Shown here piece by piece: positions 39,969 through 50,772 of a stretch of 64,000 bases of DNA (the stretch's first letter is position 1; every line of letters starts with the position of its first letter). The stretch lies in NCBI RefSeq assembly GCF_020379485.1, contig NC_063450.1:49008681-49072680 (forward strand), read 5' to 3'. Made by a program: the position numbers and the translations under genes. Under the pieces are notes generated by a model. The model was not told the DNA's origin. It searched no databases and was given only the letters and a program-made list of their open reading frames with translations. Source of the stretch: Brassica napus (lineage: Eukaryota > Streptophyta > Magnoliopsida > Brassicales > Brassicaceae).

Positions 39969-41855
39969 TATCCTCAATCGGGTTTGAAGACTTAATGGTT
40001 TGTTCTTTAATCATGGGACTAGTTCAATTTGTTATTAGTTTTTTTTTTGTAGAAAAAGCATTTACAATACTATTCTTGTCATCGTCTTTATAAGTGGAAT
40101 GAACTTCTCAATATTTTGTTTTCTGCTTCTGTTTTATTCTACGAGTGATATAAACACTTTCAATGGAATTTATTAATTATATTTATTTATCATGCGTTAC
40201 AAGTTTACCCCGTAAGTGTTCGTGTGATTAATGTTCAAAAGTGTTCGTGTGATTGATGTTCAAAAGTTAATAATTTTTTTTTGATTGAATAAAAAGTTAA
40301 TAGTTGCGATCTTCTTTTTACAAACTACTTACCATTGAATGACCAACTTTAATAGTTGGAACTCAAAATCATAGAGAAACTTCATCGTCGTTTTGTGTTC
40401 CTTTTAATTTAGTAAGGATACTAGATAGTAAACCGCGCTTTGCGTGAAATAAGATTTCTATATTAATATTAAAATTATATATTATGACTATGTTTAACAT
40501 AAGGTATAGTTTAAGCGATAGTTAGATAGAACTAAAAGTACGATTGTTCTCAGGACGAAACCAAATACTTTTTATAATTAGTTCACTAATTAATATTAAA
40601 ATTCAATATATGATTTTTGCAACTTTAAGAAGAAGTTTTAGAAAATAATTTTTTTTATATTTCGCTTATCACGTTGTAGTAGTTATGGACTTAGAGGTTT
40701 AACAAATAAAATCGAAAAAATGTGGATCAATAACATATTATAAGCAAAACAATAACTGTGTGAAATAAAAAAACTATGTCTCCTTTAGATTCAGAAAACA
40801 TAGTTGCATAATAAAAGAAATTAAAAGTTATTTGACCCTCTAAATTGTAAAGGTTGTTCTAGATGCGACCAGCACGTGAGACTTGCTGGTGGTTCGTTCC
40901 TAAAAGTTTCTTCTCATCTTCAAGGTCGTCTAATGCAGATCTCTCATATCGCGAAGGTGGTGACACTCACACGCTTATATTGCTTGCTCGAGAAGACTAA
41001 TACACTAAGCCGAGACGATTTACAGTGATTCAGTCTCTTCGAAACAGAGATCACCTTATCGAGCAGTAACAAAATCGAGTACGGCATATTTATCTAGAAA
41101 TAGATTTTCAACGTCCTCTTTCAGCAATGAGAGGCGGTTCTCAAGAACGTGAGTGCTCTACTAAATGCATGAAAACATGTATGGAGATAAAAGTTCTTTC
41201 ATTAACACTTGGCATGTACTAAAGTTTCATCGCTTTGTCGTCTCTATGGATCTATCGACTTAATGGCGATAGATCAGATATGTTACTATTTTTAACAGAA
41301 ACATATAGAGGAATAATGAATCTTTATTGATGCTATGATTATATTGAGAGGATTGATAAATCAAGTAATCGAACTTGAAGCTGGAGGTTTATCACGTAAA
41401 AATGTTTGTCGAGAAAAATATAGATGATATGAAGTTTTTTTAGAAGAATGTTAGTGTGAACGCATTAAATTCACAGTTTTGGTGAGAAACGTTCTATGCG
41501 TGACACCTAAGCGTTTTACTAAATAAAAGCTTCTCGTGAAGCCACGTCACCACGTCACATTTCTTGCCAATAAACTTTTAGGTAAATTTTAAAAGTGCGG
41601 GGATATATTTTAAAAATATTTTTTGGTTCAAAATTTAATATAATTTGAGGCGAAAAAATGATTTAGAATTTGTAAGCCATGTGCACAACATGCTCGTTAA
41701 ATCAAGAGAAAAATAAGAAACTGAATAAACTACATACGCAAAGCCCGAGACAAGAGGCTATAGGGCAACGTTTTGAGTAGAAAAAAAAAAGAAAAGAAGC
41801 AAACACCGTTTAATTTAAACACCAACAAGTTTACAAGTGAAAAAAAACTGCTCTC
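39969..41855. other. Intergenic region with one Helitron 3' end
   Basis: On the minus strand CTAG at 40424-40421 is preceded by CACGCAAAGCGCGG, able to form a small hairpin, and flanked by A and T, so it looks like a Helitron 3' end. No matching 5' TC end was found to the right. A short direct repeat AAAAGTGTTCGTGTGATT(A/G)ATG is at about 40215-40262. No gene supported. Confidence 0.45.
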
Positions 41856-41858
41856 CTT

Positions 41859-42068
41859 CTAGCTCGTTGGAGATTCTATCTCTGATCTTCGATGATATGT
41901 CGCTAATAAGTCGTCGTCGTTTTTGTTGTAGGTCTTTGCATGTTGGAGTAAGAAGAGGAAAACACAAAGGGAGAGAAAAATAAGTATAAGGAAGAAGATC
42001 ATCATCGAAAAAACAAATATCAATCGTATGTCGATCCATTCCAGAGATCGTTTAGGTGGATATCCCAT
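41859..42068 (-). CDS. Small predicted single-pass membrane protein, 69 aa (minus strand)
   Basis: A single-exon frame: MGYPPKRSLEWIDIRL, then a long hydrophobic segment at about residues 17-43 (FVFSMMIFFLILIFLSLCVF), then a basic and acidic tail. A good TATA box (CTATATATATAGG, about 42107-42119) lies 40-50 bp upstream on the same strand, which raises confidence. A second overlapping frame on the same strand starting at 42039 is considered a shadow. Confidence 0.5.
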   Translation of the reverse strand: MGYPPKRSLEWIDIRLIFVFSMMIFFLILIFLSLCVFLFLLQHAKTYNKNDDDLLATYHRRSEIESPTS

Positions 42069-42106
42069 TGAAATTGATTAATTATGCAAAATATGATAAG
42101 CCCATC

Positions 42107-42119
42107 CTATATATATAGT
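42107..42119 (-). promoter_or_regulatory. TATA box for the small minus-strand ORF
   Basis: CTATATATATAGG, correctly spaced from the ATG at 42068. Confidence 0.5.
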
Positions 42120-42635
42120 CTCTGATAGGATCGTCATCTATTCTTATATATTCCCCTTAATTATCTAATTACGAAATCTTATAATTTAGTGGGATCTAGT
42201 TTTTTAAAATATATATAGATTTATGACCAAGTAATTAAAATCTTTTATTTTCAAACAGCTAATAAAGTATTTGGAATCATTAACCTAAATTATGAAATTC
42301 ATGTTTATCTCTTTTTCTTACAAAGATACTTTTATTTTCGGGATTTTGTTTCGAACACCTTCTTATGAATAAAAATCGGGGAAAACACACTGTTTAACAA
42401 AAAGATTTTTTTTAGGACATACAATAAACTCTTAAAACATGCTACTATAAAAGTTAAAATAAAATAACTTAAACTCTTAAGATCAAACTTTAGTATATAT
42501 CTATGATATAAAAATCGTAATGACAAATGCGTGCCATGTTATTTTAACCATATGTGATGGAACTGACTTCATACAATTTTTGTATATAAAGTAACGAAGT
42601 AAGAGTTCCACGTGGTAGTTTAATCAGAAGTATAA
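42120..42635. other. Gene-free AT-rich stretch
   Basis: No gene, RNA or repeat boundary recognised. Confidence 0.45.
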
Positions 42636-42759
42636 GAGTATCTTCAATTGTAAATGATAGAATAGAGTAATATTATTTTTTAGTAAAAATTAACATTACT
42701 CTATATTTTACTATATTATAGAGTAACTCTATTATAGAGTGAACAATTGAAGCAAATTC
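42636..42759. mobile_element. Tourist-like MITE, short member of the GAGCATCT family
   Basis: Starts GAGTATCTTCAATTG and ends ACAATTGAAGC, with facing ATAGAGTAA words. Related to the inserts at 17673 and 24149 but shorter. Confidence 0.5.
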
Positions 42760-42894
42760 AACTTTATTGTTCACCAAAAATAAAGAAGAAAATTAGCTTG
42801 GTCAATTGTCCAATATGTAAGAGTATAATAATGTATGTAGGTGTAAGCTCTTTTTACTGCGGTAAGTCAATTTCACCGGCAAAAAAAAGAAGGG

Positions 42895-43965
42895 AAAATG
42901 ACATATTTCCACACCCAAACTATCATATAGCCACTGTTCCACACGATCTTTCACTTTCGTCTCAATGCCCATATTGTAACTTTACGGACCTATTTCCCTC
43001 CAATTTGAAAGTTCGAAACCCGAATCTACATGTAATTTTATGTGTGAACTAAAAGCTACACCAAGCCGATTAAAATTGGTTTACTGGTTTTTGAGTTTAA
43101 GTCTAACCAATAGAAAACCTAATTAAACCTAAGATAATCCCTTTATGACCAGATTTGTGATGGTAAACCATCATTTAACTAACCCAACATGCTAACCGAT
43201 TTTAATTAAGGAAAAAAAAACCCCATTTCTTTGTTTTTCTCTCGACTCACGACAGACAGAGGCAACTGAAGACTGAATCTTCAAACTGATTTCGTCGACA
43301 GTGGGAGATTCTTTATGGACAGTTTGAATCACTTTTGCTTACTCTGTGTTTAATTCCAAAGTTTATAATCTGGTTATCTTGGTTCCTTTTGTTGTAGAAT
43401 GTCACAGGAAACGTTGAATGATGTAAATATTTTGTGGTTGTGTGCCGAAGAGATACTGGTTATGACTCTGATGTTGAAGATCGATGTGAGCGTAATGACT
43501 TCAACATTGAGAAAGATGTTGGTGAATTTGTAGATGAGCCTCCAATTCGACAGAATGTGTATCAGGAGACATACAATGACGAAGAAGGAGATGAATAGAC
43601 AAGCTTCAGACTTCGGCATTCTTGCTCATCTTTGATTTTCACCAGATGAAGGAGAGAGCTTATGGGGTTTGTCGTTTGTTAGGTTCATATAATTGGGAGT
43701 TTTTAAAAACTGAATTCGAACCGGGTTAACATATCGTATCTCTGGTCGGGTTATTTTATGTCTTTCGGTTCAGTTAACCTCTTACAAACCACTAAATCGA
43801 TGAATAACCGAAGATATGTGGGTTCGGGTTTCGAACTTTTGAATTGGGGAGAAATAGGTTGGTAAAATTAAAATATGAGCAACTGAGATGAGGGTGAAAG
43901 ATCGTGTGGAACTGCTGCTATATGATAGTTTGGGTGTAGAAATAAGTCGTTTCATTTCCATGGGT
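42895..43965. mobile_element. Long terminal inverted repeat element (MULE-like) with a captured or vestigial coding segment
   Basis: About 150-180 bp at each end are inverted copies. The left arm has CACCCAAACTATCATATAG, TTCCACACGATCTTTCAC and AAGTTCGAAACCCGAA; the right arm has their complements at 43930, 43895 and 43825. Long inverted repeats suit Mutator-like elements. The interior near 43400-43600 reads as a frame on the plus strand (YDSDVEDRCERNDFNIEKD and a tail ending EEGDE-stop), possibly captured. No target duplication was pinned down. Confidence 0.65.
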
Positions 43966-43975
43966 TCAGGCATGC

Positions 43976-45257
43976 CTCTGCAAACACTTCAAAATTATAA
44001 ATAGAAAATAGGAGTAAAACATTATTAGATTTAAATGAAAATATATAAAGAGCCATTTAAATATTTTAAATATAAATAATTTTTTAAAGATGTTATTATG
44101 AGTTTATTATACTAAACCCAAAGAATTTAAGCCCAAATATGTTCAACTAGAAAGATTCGATTATTTTCAAAACTATCTTTTTGAGATCCAAATACACCGT
44201 TTTCAAGATCCAGTTTGAACTTTATCCCCAATTGACATCTTTATTCACATTCACTATGGATGCGCCTATCATTTATTTCGCAAATGCTTATTTATTTTTT
44301 GAATTTGGACAAAATCTAGTTGTGTAGGTTTTTCAGGACTGGTTTCTCGTCTAAGTATGTGTATATCTTTTATAAAAATTGTTTGGTATTAAAGCGGTGG
44401 CATAATGTTTAGTTGTGTTTTATATATGCACAAATCCTATCATCCTTCAACGTGTCTTCTTATTGGAAGAATTGCATGTCTAAGAATGTGTATTTTCTTC
44501 CTAACAATGTGTTTATTCATCCTACGATTGCATCAATTTAAAAGAAATTTTCAAAATTAACCTAATAATTGCATTGGTTTAAACATTTTATGTTGCACCA
44601 ATTTGATAATTGCATTGGTTAAAACATTTCATGTTGCACCAATTTGAAATAAGTGCTATTTATTTAGAAAATCACAATAATCACAACTAGAAAAATTGTT
44701 AAAAAATTATCAAAGATCTTTGAAGAATACAATAAATATGAAGAACTATTTTTGTCATTCTTGTATCTTAATCTAAGCTTAGAATTTTTTTATTGAGAAA
44801 CTGATAACATTCCAAAGTATTTATATCTCAATACCACCTCAACTTCAAAATGCTTAAAATATAATAAAAACCATTGATGATTTAAAAAAAAGGTAAATCT
44901 ATGGTTTATCAATTCAGTTAATTTTATTTGTATTAGTTCCAAAAATTTAAGGCAATACTATAAATGAGAAGGGTCATATCAATATGAGTCAACATGCATA
45001 CAATCCATTTTTTTATATTCTTTCTTAAAAACAAGTAAATAAATATATGAAATAGTAATTGTTTTAATTATCGAGATATAACTAGTAACTGTTTAAAAAA
45101 AGTACAAACTGGTAATTCTAATATTGTCGAAGTTGATAAAATGTCATGCAAAAGTAACTGAAATTTGTTCAAGAAATGGTTGGAACTAAATATTATGTGA
45201 CAATTGTAAGAAGAAACTTGAAAAGATAGAGATGCACTTGTATGCAATAAGAGTTGG
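43976..45257. other. Gene-free stretch
   Basis: AT-rich. A short direct repeat (ATTGCATTGGTT(T/A)AAACATTT) is at 44569-44630. Nothing else recognised. Confidence 0.45.
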
Positions 45258-46734
45258 TTACAGTAAAAGACACTTTTTGTCTTTCTTTTACAATGAGAGA
45301 CACTTCTCACATTTGACACACTTTCTGGTGAGAACTATCCGATTTTTTGACAATTTTACCCTTTAATGAGATAGAAGAGATGTTTGTGGACATGGATGAA
45401 TGATATATAAATATTTGTGGACATAGATATATAAATGTTTTTGTTTGTGGAGAGAGCAAGTTATGGACAAACAATTTTAACGTACATATCTTTTATATCT
45501 ATATTTTGTATAAATAATATTGATTAAATAGTATGAGTGATATTGTTTGAATCAATGAATTGTAGATATACAAATTGTGGATGGATTAATCGTGGATATC
45601 ATAGATCCACTATCAATAGACTGATAAAACTATTTTTTGTGGATTAGCTAAAACAAAGTACAATAATAAAGCAACAATTTGAGACGATCATTCATTATAT
45701 TTGTACAATAAGAACCAATGAAACAAGAAGCACAACAAAAAATAAACATATTTTACATCACCTCTTAACTGAATCAATAAAGGTGGAATACGAGTATCAA
45801 ATCAACAACAAGACATTGGTTGTGGACGGCTCACCTGCAACCACTTCACCAAGCAAGACATCACTAGAAGTCATCCACTAGTCACCAGAGATCTATTCAA
45901 CCATCCATACGTAACCCATCCATGCTCCAGCTATCCACACACCACCTATCCACGCAACCCCATCCACACGCTACCCGTACACATCTTTTGCAGAGCTGGA
46001 TTTTGAAATAAGACTTTGCAGATCTGGATTTTGAAATCCACAACAACACTAAAAATCTAACAAAACAAAAACGAGAATTGATTAAAAGAATTTTGAAATC
46101 AAACTCATAACAACAAAAAGATCCTAACTTTTTTAATAGAGAAAATGTATAGACGGAGAAAGAGAAAGAGAGGTTACTGGAAAAACGAGGAGAAGAGAAC
46201 CATGAGGTGGAGCCATTCGTGGAAGAGTAAATGACAGATAATACATAAAAAGAGGAGATGAGAGCGCCGATGATTACGTCGCGTAGATCGTCACGAACAT
46301 AGGTTTCAAATTCGTCGCCTCTCGAAATCCATTTCGCCAATCCTCCACCATTAATCTCTCAGTTTTTCAATATTTCCTTCTTTAAATCTTCATTACAAAA
46401 AGATTTGTATTTGTCAGAATTATTTACTTTTCAAATCTCAATAAAATAGAAAAGAAATGTTTTGGAGAGAAGCTTGAGAATGATGAAGACATGATGAAGA
46501 GAGGAAAGAAGAAGGTTTGTTTAGGTTGATGCCAATTAGGGATAGCATTCTTGATTCAGTAATTTGTATATCCAATTTATTTATTGATAACGACAGATGC
46601 ATCCAGGCTTAGAGAGACAAGAGACAAAATAATTTTTGAGTTGAAAGAAGGGTATGATGGACAAACAACACTAATGTGCCTCTCAAGTTCTTGTATTGTA
46701 AATCTAAAGTCATAAAGTGTTTTAGGGAGTAAAA
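45258..46734. mobile_element. Probable MULE-like element carrying a 147-codon frame
   Basis: Left-end words AAAAGACACTTTTTG, TTTACAAT and GAGAGACAC recur inverted at the right end (46675-46734: GTGCCTCTCAAG, ATTGTAAATC, CATAAAGTGTTTTAGG). The interior carries many variants of TGTGGA(C/T) and ATCCA(C/T). The ends are diverged and the target duplication is not clear, so the class is an inference. Confidence 0.45.
45897..46340 (-). CDS. Hypothetical protein, 147 aa, inside the probable MULE-like element
   Basis: Minus-strand frame MAKWISRGDEFETYVRDDLR followed by hydrophobic serine-rich stretches and a Cys/Trp-rich repeat (VDRWCVDSWSMDGLRMDG) made by the TGTGGA(C/T) words of the element. The N-terminal 40 residues look like real protein sequence (mixed charge, DVIIGALISSFYVLSVIY as a possible membrane span); the C-terminal third is probably non-genic. 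Could be a captured gene piece. No family is recognised. Confidence 0.3.
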   Translation of the reverse strand: MAKWISRGDEFETYVRDDLRDVIIGALISSFYVLSVIYSSTNGSTSWFSSPRFSSNLSFSFSVYTFSLLKKLGSFCCYEFDFKILLINSRFCFVRFLVLLWISKSRSAKSYFKIQLCKRCVRVACGWGCVDRWCVDSWSMDGLRMDG

Positions 46735-46770
46735 AATTCATGCAATAATTGTTATGATAGAAATATAACT

Positions 46771-47079
46771 GGAATTGTGGAAGCCCCGTTAGTTCAATGG
46801 TTTGACTAAGAGTTTATTAATTCTTCTACACCAGTAGATCCAGGTTTCAATTCCCGGAGACAGCGATTTATTAAACAATTATGCAGGCTATGGAAGAAAG
46901 ACTTACAAGGGATCTTCAACATGGTGCAAGTAAACTCGGTCAGGCGTGATCTTCGTAGGACGGCTCAGGTGATGCAGTTAGACGTAGATCCTTATAAGAC
47001 AGGTAGTATTGTCGGTTGTCAGATCGTCTATATAATATTTCTCATAATTGTAATATCATAATAAATCAGCATTAAAAAA
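46771..47079 (+). mobile_element. SINE, 309 bp, with perfect 12-bp target duplication
   Basis: A-box-like TTAGTTCAATGGTTTGACTAAG (46789-46810) and B-box-like GGTTTCAATTCCC (46843-46855) mark a tRNA-derived head, and the 3' end is an A-run. AGAAATATAACT is repeated exactly at 46759-46770 and 47080-47091. It is a third SINE family, distinct from those at 27360 and 28770. Confidence 0.88.
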
Positions 47080-47091
47080 AGAAATATAACT

Positions 47092-47689
47092 CGTTTAAGT
47101 AATAACTTAGCTAAATGGGTAATAAAACATATTTTATTAATAATTTAGTAAATGATTAGATTGGAATGTGTTTTCTTTTTATTAGTTTCAAATATTCAGT
47201 TGTTTTGAGATTTTAAATAACTTAGCTAAACGGATAATAAAATATATTTATAATTTCATTACAACAAAACATGTAAATTAAATATAAATTTTAGTATTAT
47301 TAATAAATAAATAAAGTTGTATATAAGATACTAATGCAATACATATATTTCATCAAAAGCAATTGTAATCATTTTTATCTAAAAAATATTTTATAAAATA
47401 TGACATATTTAATTTTAGAAAATGAGTTTCCGTGCGATATGGTTCCTTATCTAGTAATAATAAAATTTAAATATTTGTAGATTTAATAGAAATACTGCAT
47501 CTAGACAAGGATGATTCAACACACATGAACTGTGCCACTTAATCAAACTCTTTTACAAGTTACCTACAAAATTCTTATTCCGAGACCGAGAGTCACCATT
47601 TTCTCCACACACCAAACGACAGCTTATAAAGTTATTAGAAATAAGAGGAGTTTTATCTCTATATCTCATGTCCAAGATATTTTGTCTTC
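47092..47689. other. Intergenic stretch with a Helitron-type 3' end
   Basis: CTAG at 47451-47454 followed by T, preceded by CCGTGCGATATGG, looks like a plus-strand Helitron 3' end; no 5' end could be matched. AATAACTTAGCTAAA(T/C)GG repeats at about 47100 and 47216. From 47520 the sequence is the 3' flank of the GSH1-like gene. Confidence 0.4.
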
Positions 47690-50218
47690 TTAGTATTGCA
47701 TTTCATGAAACAGAGGATCTACGCTTTGTCCCCAATCTCCATTGTACAACTTCAAGAGCTTCTCTGCAGGCGTCACACCTGGTTTTGCCAAAAAAATAGG
47801 ACCTTCATATACACTGATCCTACGAATACTTTCCGCTGATAACAAAAATAAAACAGTACCTGTTATAGCTACCTCGGTGACAACATCCAAGAAACCGGTT
47901 TCTTTGTAGTTTCTACGCTCCAAACCATCCTGAGAAATATCAAATAATCTCTATATAAATATATGTAATTACAAGGATAATGATATAGTAAACACATTAC
48001 ACATTACACACTTCACCTTTGCCTGCTTTAAGACATCTTCTGCGACATGTTTTAAGGGACCATCTCTAAACATTGTCTTAAGGCCAGTGACTGGGACCTG
48101 TTGAAACCAAATAAGAATTGGTTGAAAGGGTAATATTTCATTAGATTGCACAGTACAAGATTTTATTTATCTCTCTTTTTAGTTTACTTGTGTCCTAAGC
48201 ATCTCTCTTTCTTCAGTAGTCCAATCAGCTATCATATCAAGAACAGTTTGGAGAGACTCGTCATCGTATAGCAAACCCACCTGAGATTTAATTACAAAAT
48301 CAGATAAATCCGCAAATTAAGTATTTGGTTATTTTCAAGAGATGGTTTGTAATTACCCAAAAAGCTGGTAGGGCACACAATATCTCCCTGGAACCTCCAT
48401 CAGCTCCTCTCATCTCCAAGTATCTCTTTAACCGAACCTAATAGCGTAGTTACAGAACATAATCATATTAAAAATTACTCTAAACTAAATCAAGAAACCG
48501 GGGAGTTCAATATGATACGGTGTTCTTGAAACAGAGTAATCAACCTCTGGCCATATTGTTCCTATATGGTTTTCCCAGTCGTTAATGGTGGGCTGTTCAT
48601 GAGATAGATGAGAAGTTTTCCCAGACAAGAAATCCTACAAATTCAAGAAATTTGTTTGGATTATAAGCCGGCTCAAAATAAAAATGTAAAGGTTTAAAAT
48701 TCATTCTGAAAAGAAGATGACCCGAAATGTCATTCCTCTACAATTGAGATAGCTTTTGTTTCTGTGTAAGAAGCACATTGGAATATCAAGTGCATATTCG
48801 ACATACCGCTCAAACCTATAACAAGAAGCTGAAGATTAACCATACTGTTCTGAACTAAGATCAAAGAATTAGTTAAAACATTCTGATACTCACCCGAATG
48901 AGTCATGGAACACAAAAGGTATCATTCCTGTTCGGTTCTTATCGGTATCTATCCATAAATGGCTGTCAAAACATATCAAAAGATTAAAAGAACTAATACT
49001 AAAAAAGAATAATGAGCGCCTACATCAAAGAGTAATGTATAAACCAACCTTCTAATACTTAGAAACCCATTTGGTTTTCCATTACTAAAAGGTGAGTTTG
49101 CGAATAGAGCTGTCGCAATCTGTTTGATAAGGATATAACAAAAGAGTGAGACAAAAAATTGTTTTTGAGTCCAAAGAAACAAAATTTTAGACCTGAAGTT
49201 TCTTACAGGTTGCAAAGCTAGACTAGCGCGAAATTTCCTGATCATATCGGTTTCTGAACTATAGTCTAGATTGACCTGAACAGTACACGTTCTGAGACCC
49301 AAGTCAGGTCCTGAGCCACTTCTGTCTAAATAGCCTTGTATAATGTCATACCTTCTCTGCACATAGAATATACTTTGACCCGTTACACAATGAGATAGAG
49401 TAAGACACGTTCACTGCATCAGAACTAATATGTTTGTGGAGGAATTAGGAACCTTGCGCACAATGGTTGCATCCTCAAGATTAGATTTCGGTTCATAACC
49501 AATTCCTAGGAAACCAATTCCCAAATCCTCAGCAACAGTTTTCACCTGGTAAAGGTGTGAATTGAGCTCATCATAAGTTTGGTGCAAAGTCTCTAGAGGT
49601 GCTCCACTTAGCTCTAGTTGGCATCCTCGTTCTAATGATATGTTTTGCATTCCCTGAGATATACTAAAATTTTCTCAACAAACTGATATGACATTATGTT
49701 AATTGTTGAAAAAAAAAAGAGTACATCACCTGTTTCAGACCAATGATTGTCCCAGTCTCCATCACCTTATCCCAATCAAATCTCTCAGAAATACCATTAA
49801 GCAGTGCAGTTATTTGTTCATACTTAATAGGGCGCAAAGTCTTGACATCGAAACCGATTTTCTCGTGTTCTGTACCTATTCTAACCACCCAACCCAAGAG
49901 ACACATAAACAATACAAAATGTGAGCTGGGACAACTAATTACCGATAAAGAGTAAAATAGAAGAGGATAACCGTTGTGGTACCTCCACATTTCCTTTGTT
50001 TTGCATCCAGAAGAAAAATAGGCAATGAGATCTTCTTTAGTCAGTGGCTCGGTCGCGAGAGCAGAATAGCTTGCGGTTGTATTTGTCCCTTGGTTGCTTG
50101 CAACTATCTTGCTTCTTTTACAAGTAAGAAATTTCTTGCGTGAGGAGCTCACATTGGTTTTCAAAGCACTGAGGTTCATTACAGCACCTAGCCCACAAGA
50201 AGAGAATACTAGCGCCAT
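47690..50218 (-). CDS. GSH1: Diverged glutamate-cysteine ligase (GSH1-like), plastid-targeted
   Basis: GSH1 makes gamma-glutamylcysteine, the first and limiting step of glutathione synthesis, in plastids. Thirteen exons fit with canonical GT/AG sites and continuous phase: 50218-49983, 49880-49730, 49653-49453, 49356-49207, 49119-49049, 48962-48894, 48815-48722, 48634-48545, 48437-48357, 48280-48188, 48097-48017, 47929-47860, 47778-47690; 491 residues (Arabidopsis about 522, the difference mainly in the transit peptide). The first 45 residues are basic and Ser-rich, as in transit peptides. Family landmarks: [89 protein letters not shown]. Odd points: LERGCQ replaces the usual LEPGGQ; the redox cysteines are altered (Tyr156, His333); two residues are missing before LRTCTV. 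It is far more diverged from Arabidopsis than expected of a Brassica orthologue, so it is likely a paralogue. Confidence 0.9.
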
Positions 50219-50230
50219 GGAATATAGTTC

Positions 50231-50517
50231 CTGCAGCAACTATTTTAAGTTTATTAACCCATACGTTAGTGAATAAAATCACTACAAGAAGTTACCATTT
50301 TTGAGGAAAACATTTAATGACTATATTTTCTCAAAGAGTTTGCAAGATACTGAGATAAAGTGGAGATAAATCTTTCAACTGTAGCTAAGTAAACAAATCC
50401 ATGTGTCATATTGGCTAAGTGTTTTTTTTTCTATGTAAGAAATTAGCAACGGATCCCTAAATTGAACTACTTTGAAACATAAATGAAGAGCAGCTAAAAA
50501 GACGAAAGAAAATTAAC
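50231..50517 (-). other. Probable intron in the 5' UTR of the GSH1-like gene
   Basis: On the minus strand CAAAG|GTTAAT at 50518/50517 and GCTGCAG| at 50231 would remove 287 bases and place the ATG 12 bases into the next exon. Inferred from splice signals only. Confidence 0.4.
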
Positions 50518-50596
50518 CTTTGACAAAGAAGGGGAGCTAGAGCAAGAAAGGTTGGGTTACTAGAAGTAAAGGTAGTTGTTAGAAGGGGAGCTAGTT

Positions 50597-50772
50597 GCAT
50601 ATATATATAACAGATGATTTCTCATTGGAATTATGATTAAGTAGTTAAATAACGCACACAGCTAGTAGTAGTTGTGTACTTACGTTATAAAAATATATAT
50701 AACAGATTATTTCTCATTGGATGTATGATTAAGTTAAATAACGCACACATTTAGTGGTAGTGGTGTAATTAC
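50597..50772. repeat. Tandem duplication of about 90 bp in the GSH1-like promoter
   Basis: ATATATATAACAGAT(G/T)ATTTCTCATTGGA and TTAAATAACGCACACA recur about 93 bp apart, followed by similar GTAGT(A/G)GT words. Each copy brings one TATA-like tract. A smaller repeat (GAAGGGGAGCTAG) lies at 50528 and 50583. Confidence 0.8.
50598..50612 (-). promoter_or_regulatory. TATA box of the GSH1-like gene
   Basis: TTATATATATATGC on the minus strand, about 385 bp before the ATG at 50218; with the inferred 5' UTR intron the leader would be about 70-80 bases. Confidence 0.4.

Noticed and set aside
47027..47454. Possible short Helitron from TCTATATAATATT to CTAG
   Set aside because: The proposed 5' end lies within the SINE at 46771-47079, whose boundaries are set by a perfect 12-bp duplication, and the base before it is G instead of A; only the 3' end at 47451-47454 is kept as a weak signal.
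49703..50276. Plus-strand frames across the GSH1-like exons 1 and 2
   Set aside because: Antisense shadows of well-supported exons.
50279..50310. CACTACAAGAAG-like sequence that could be a CACTA end
   Set aside because: Only a partial match without a partner end or triplet duplication, and it falls inside the probable 5' UTR intron of the GSH1-like gene.
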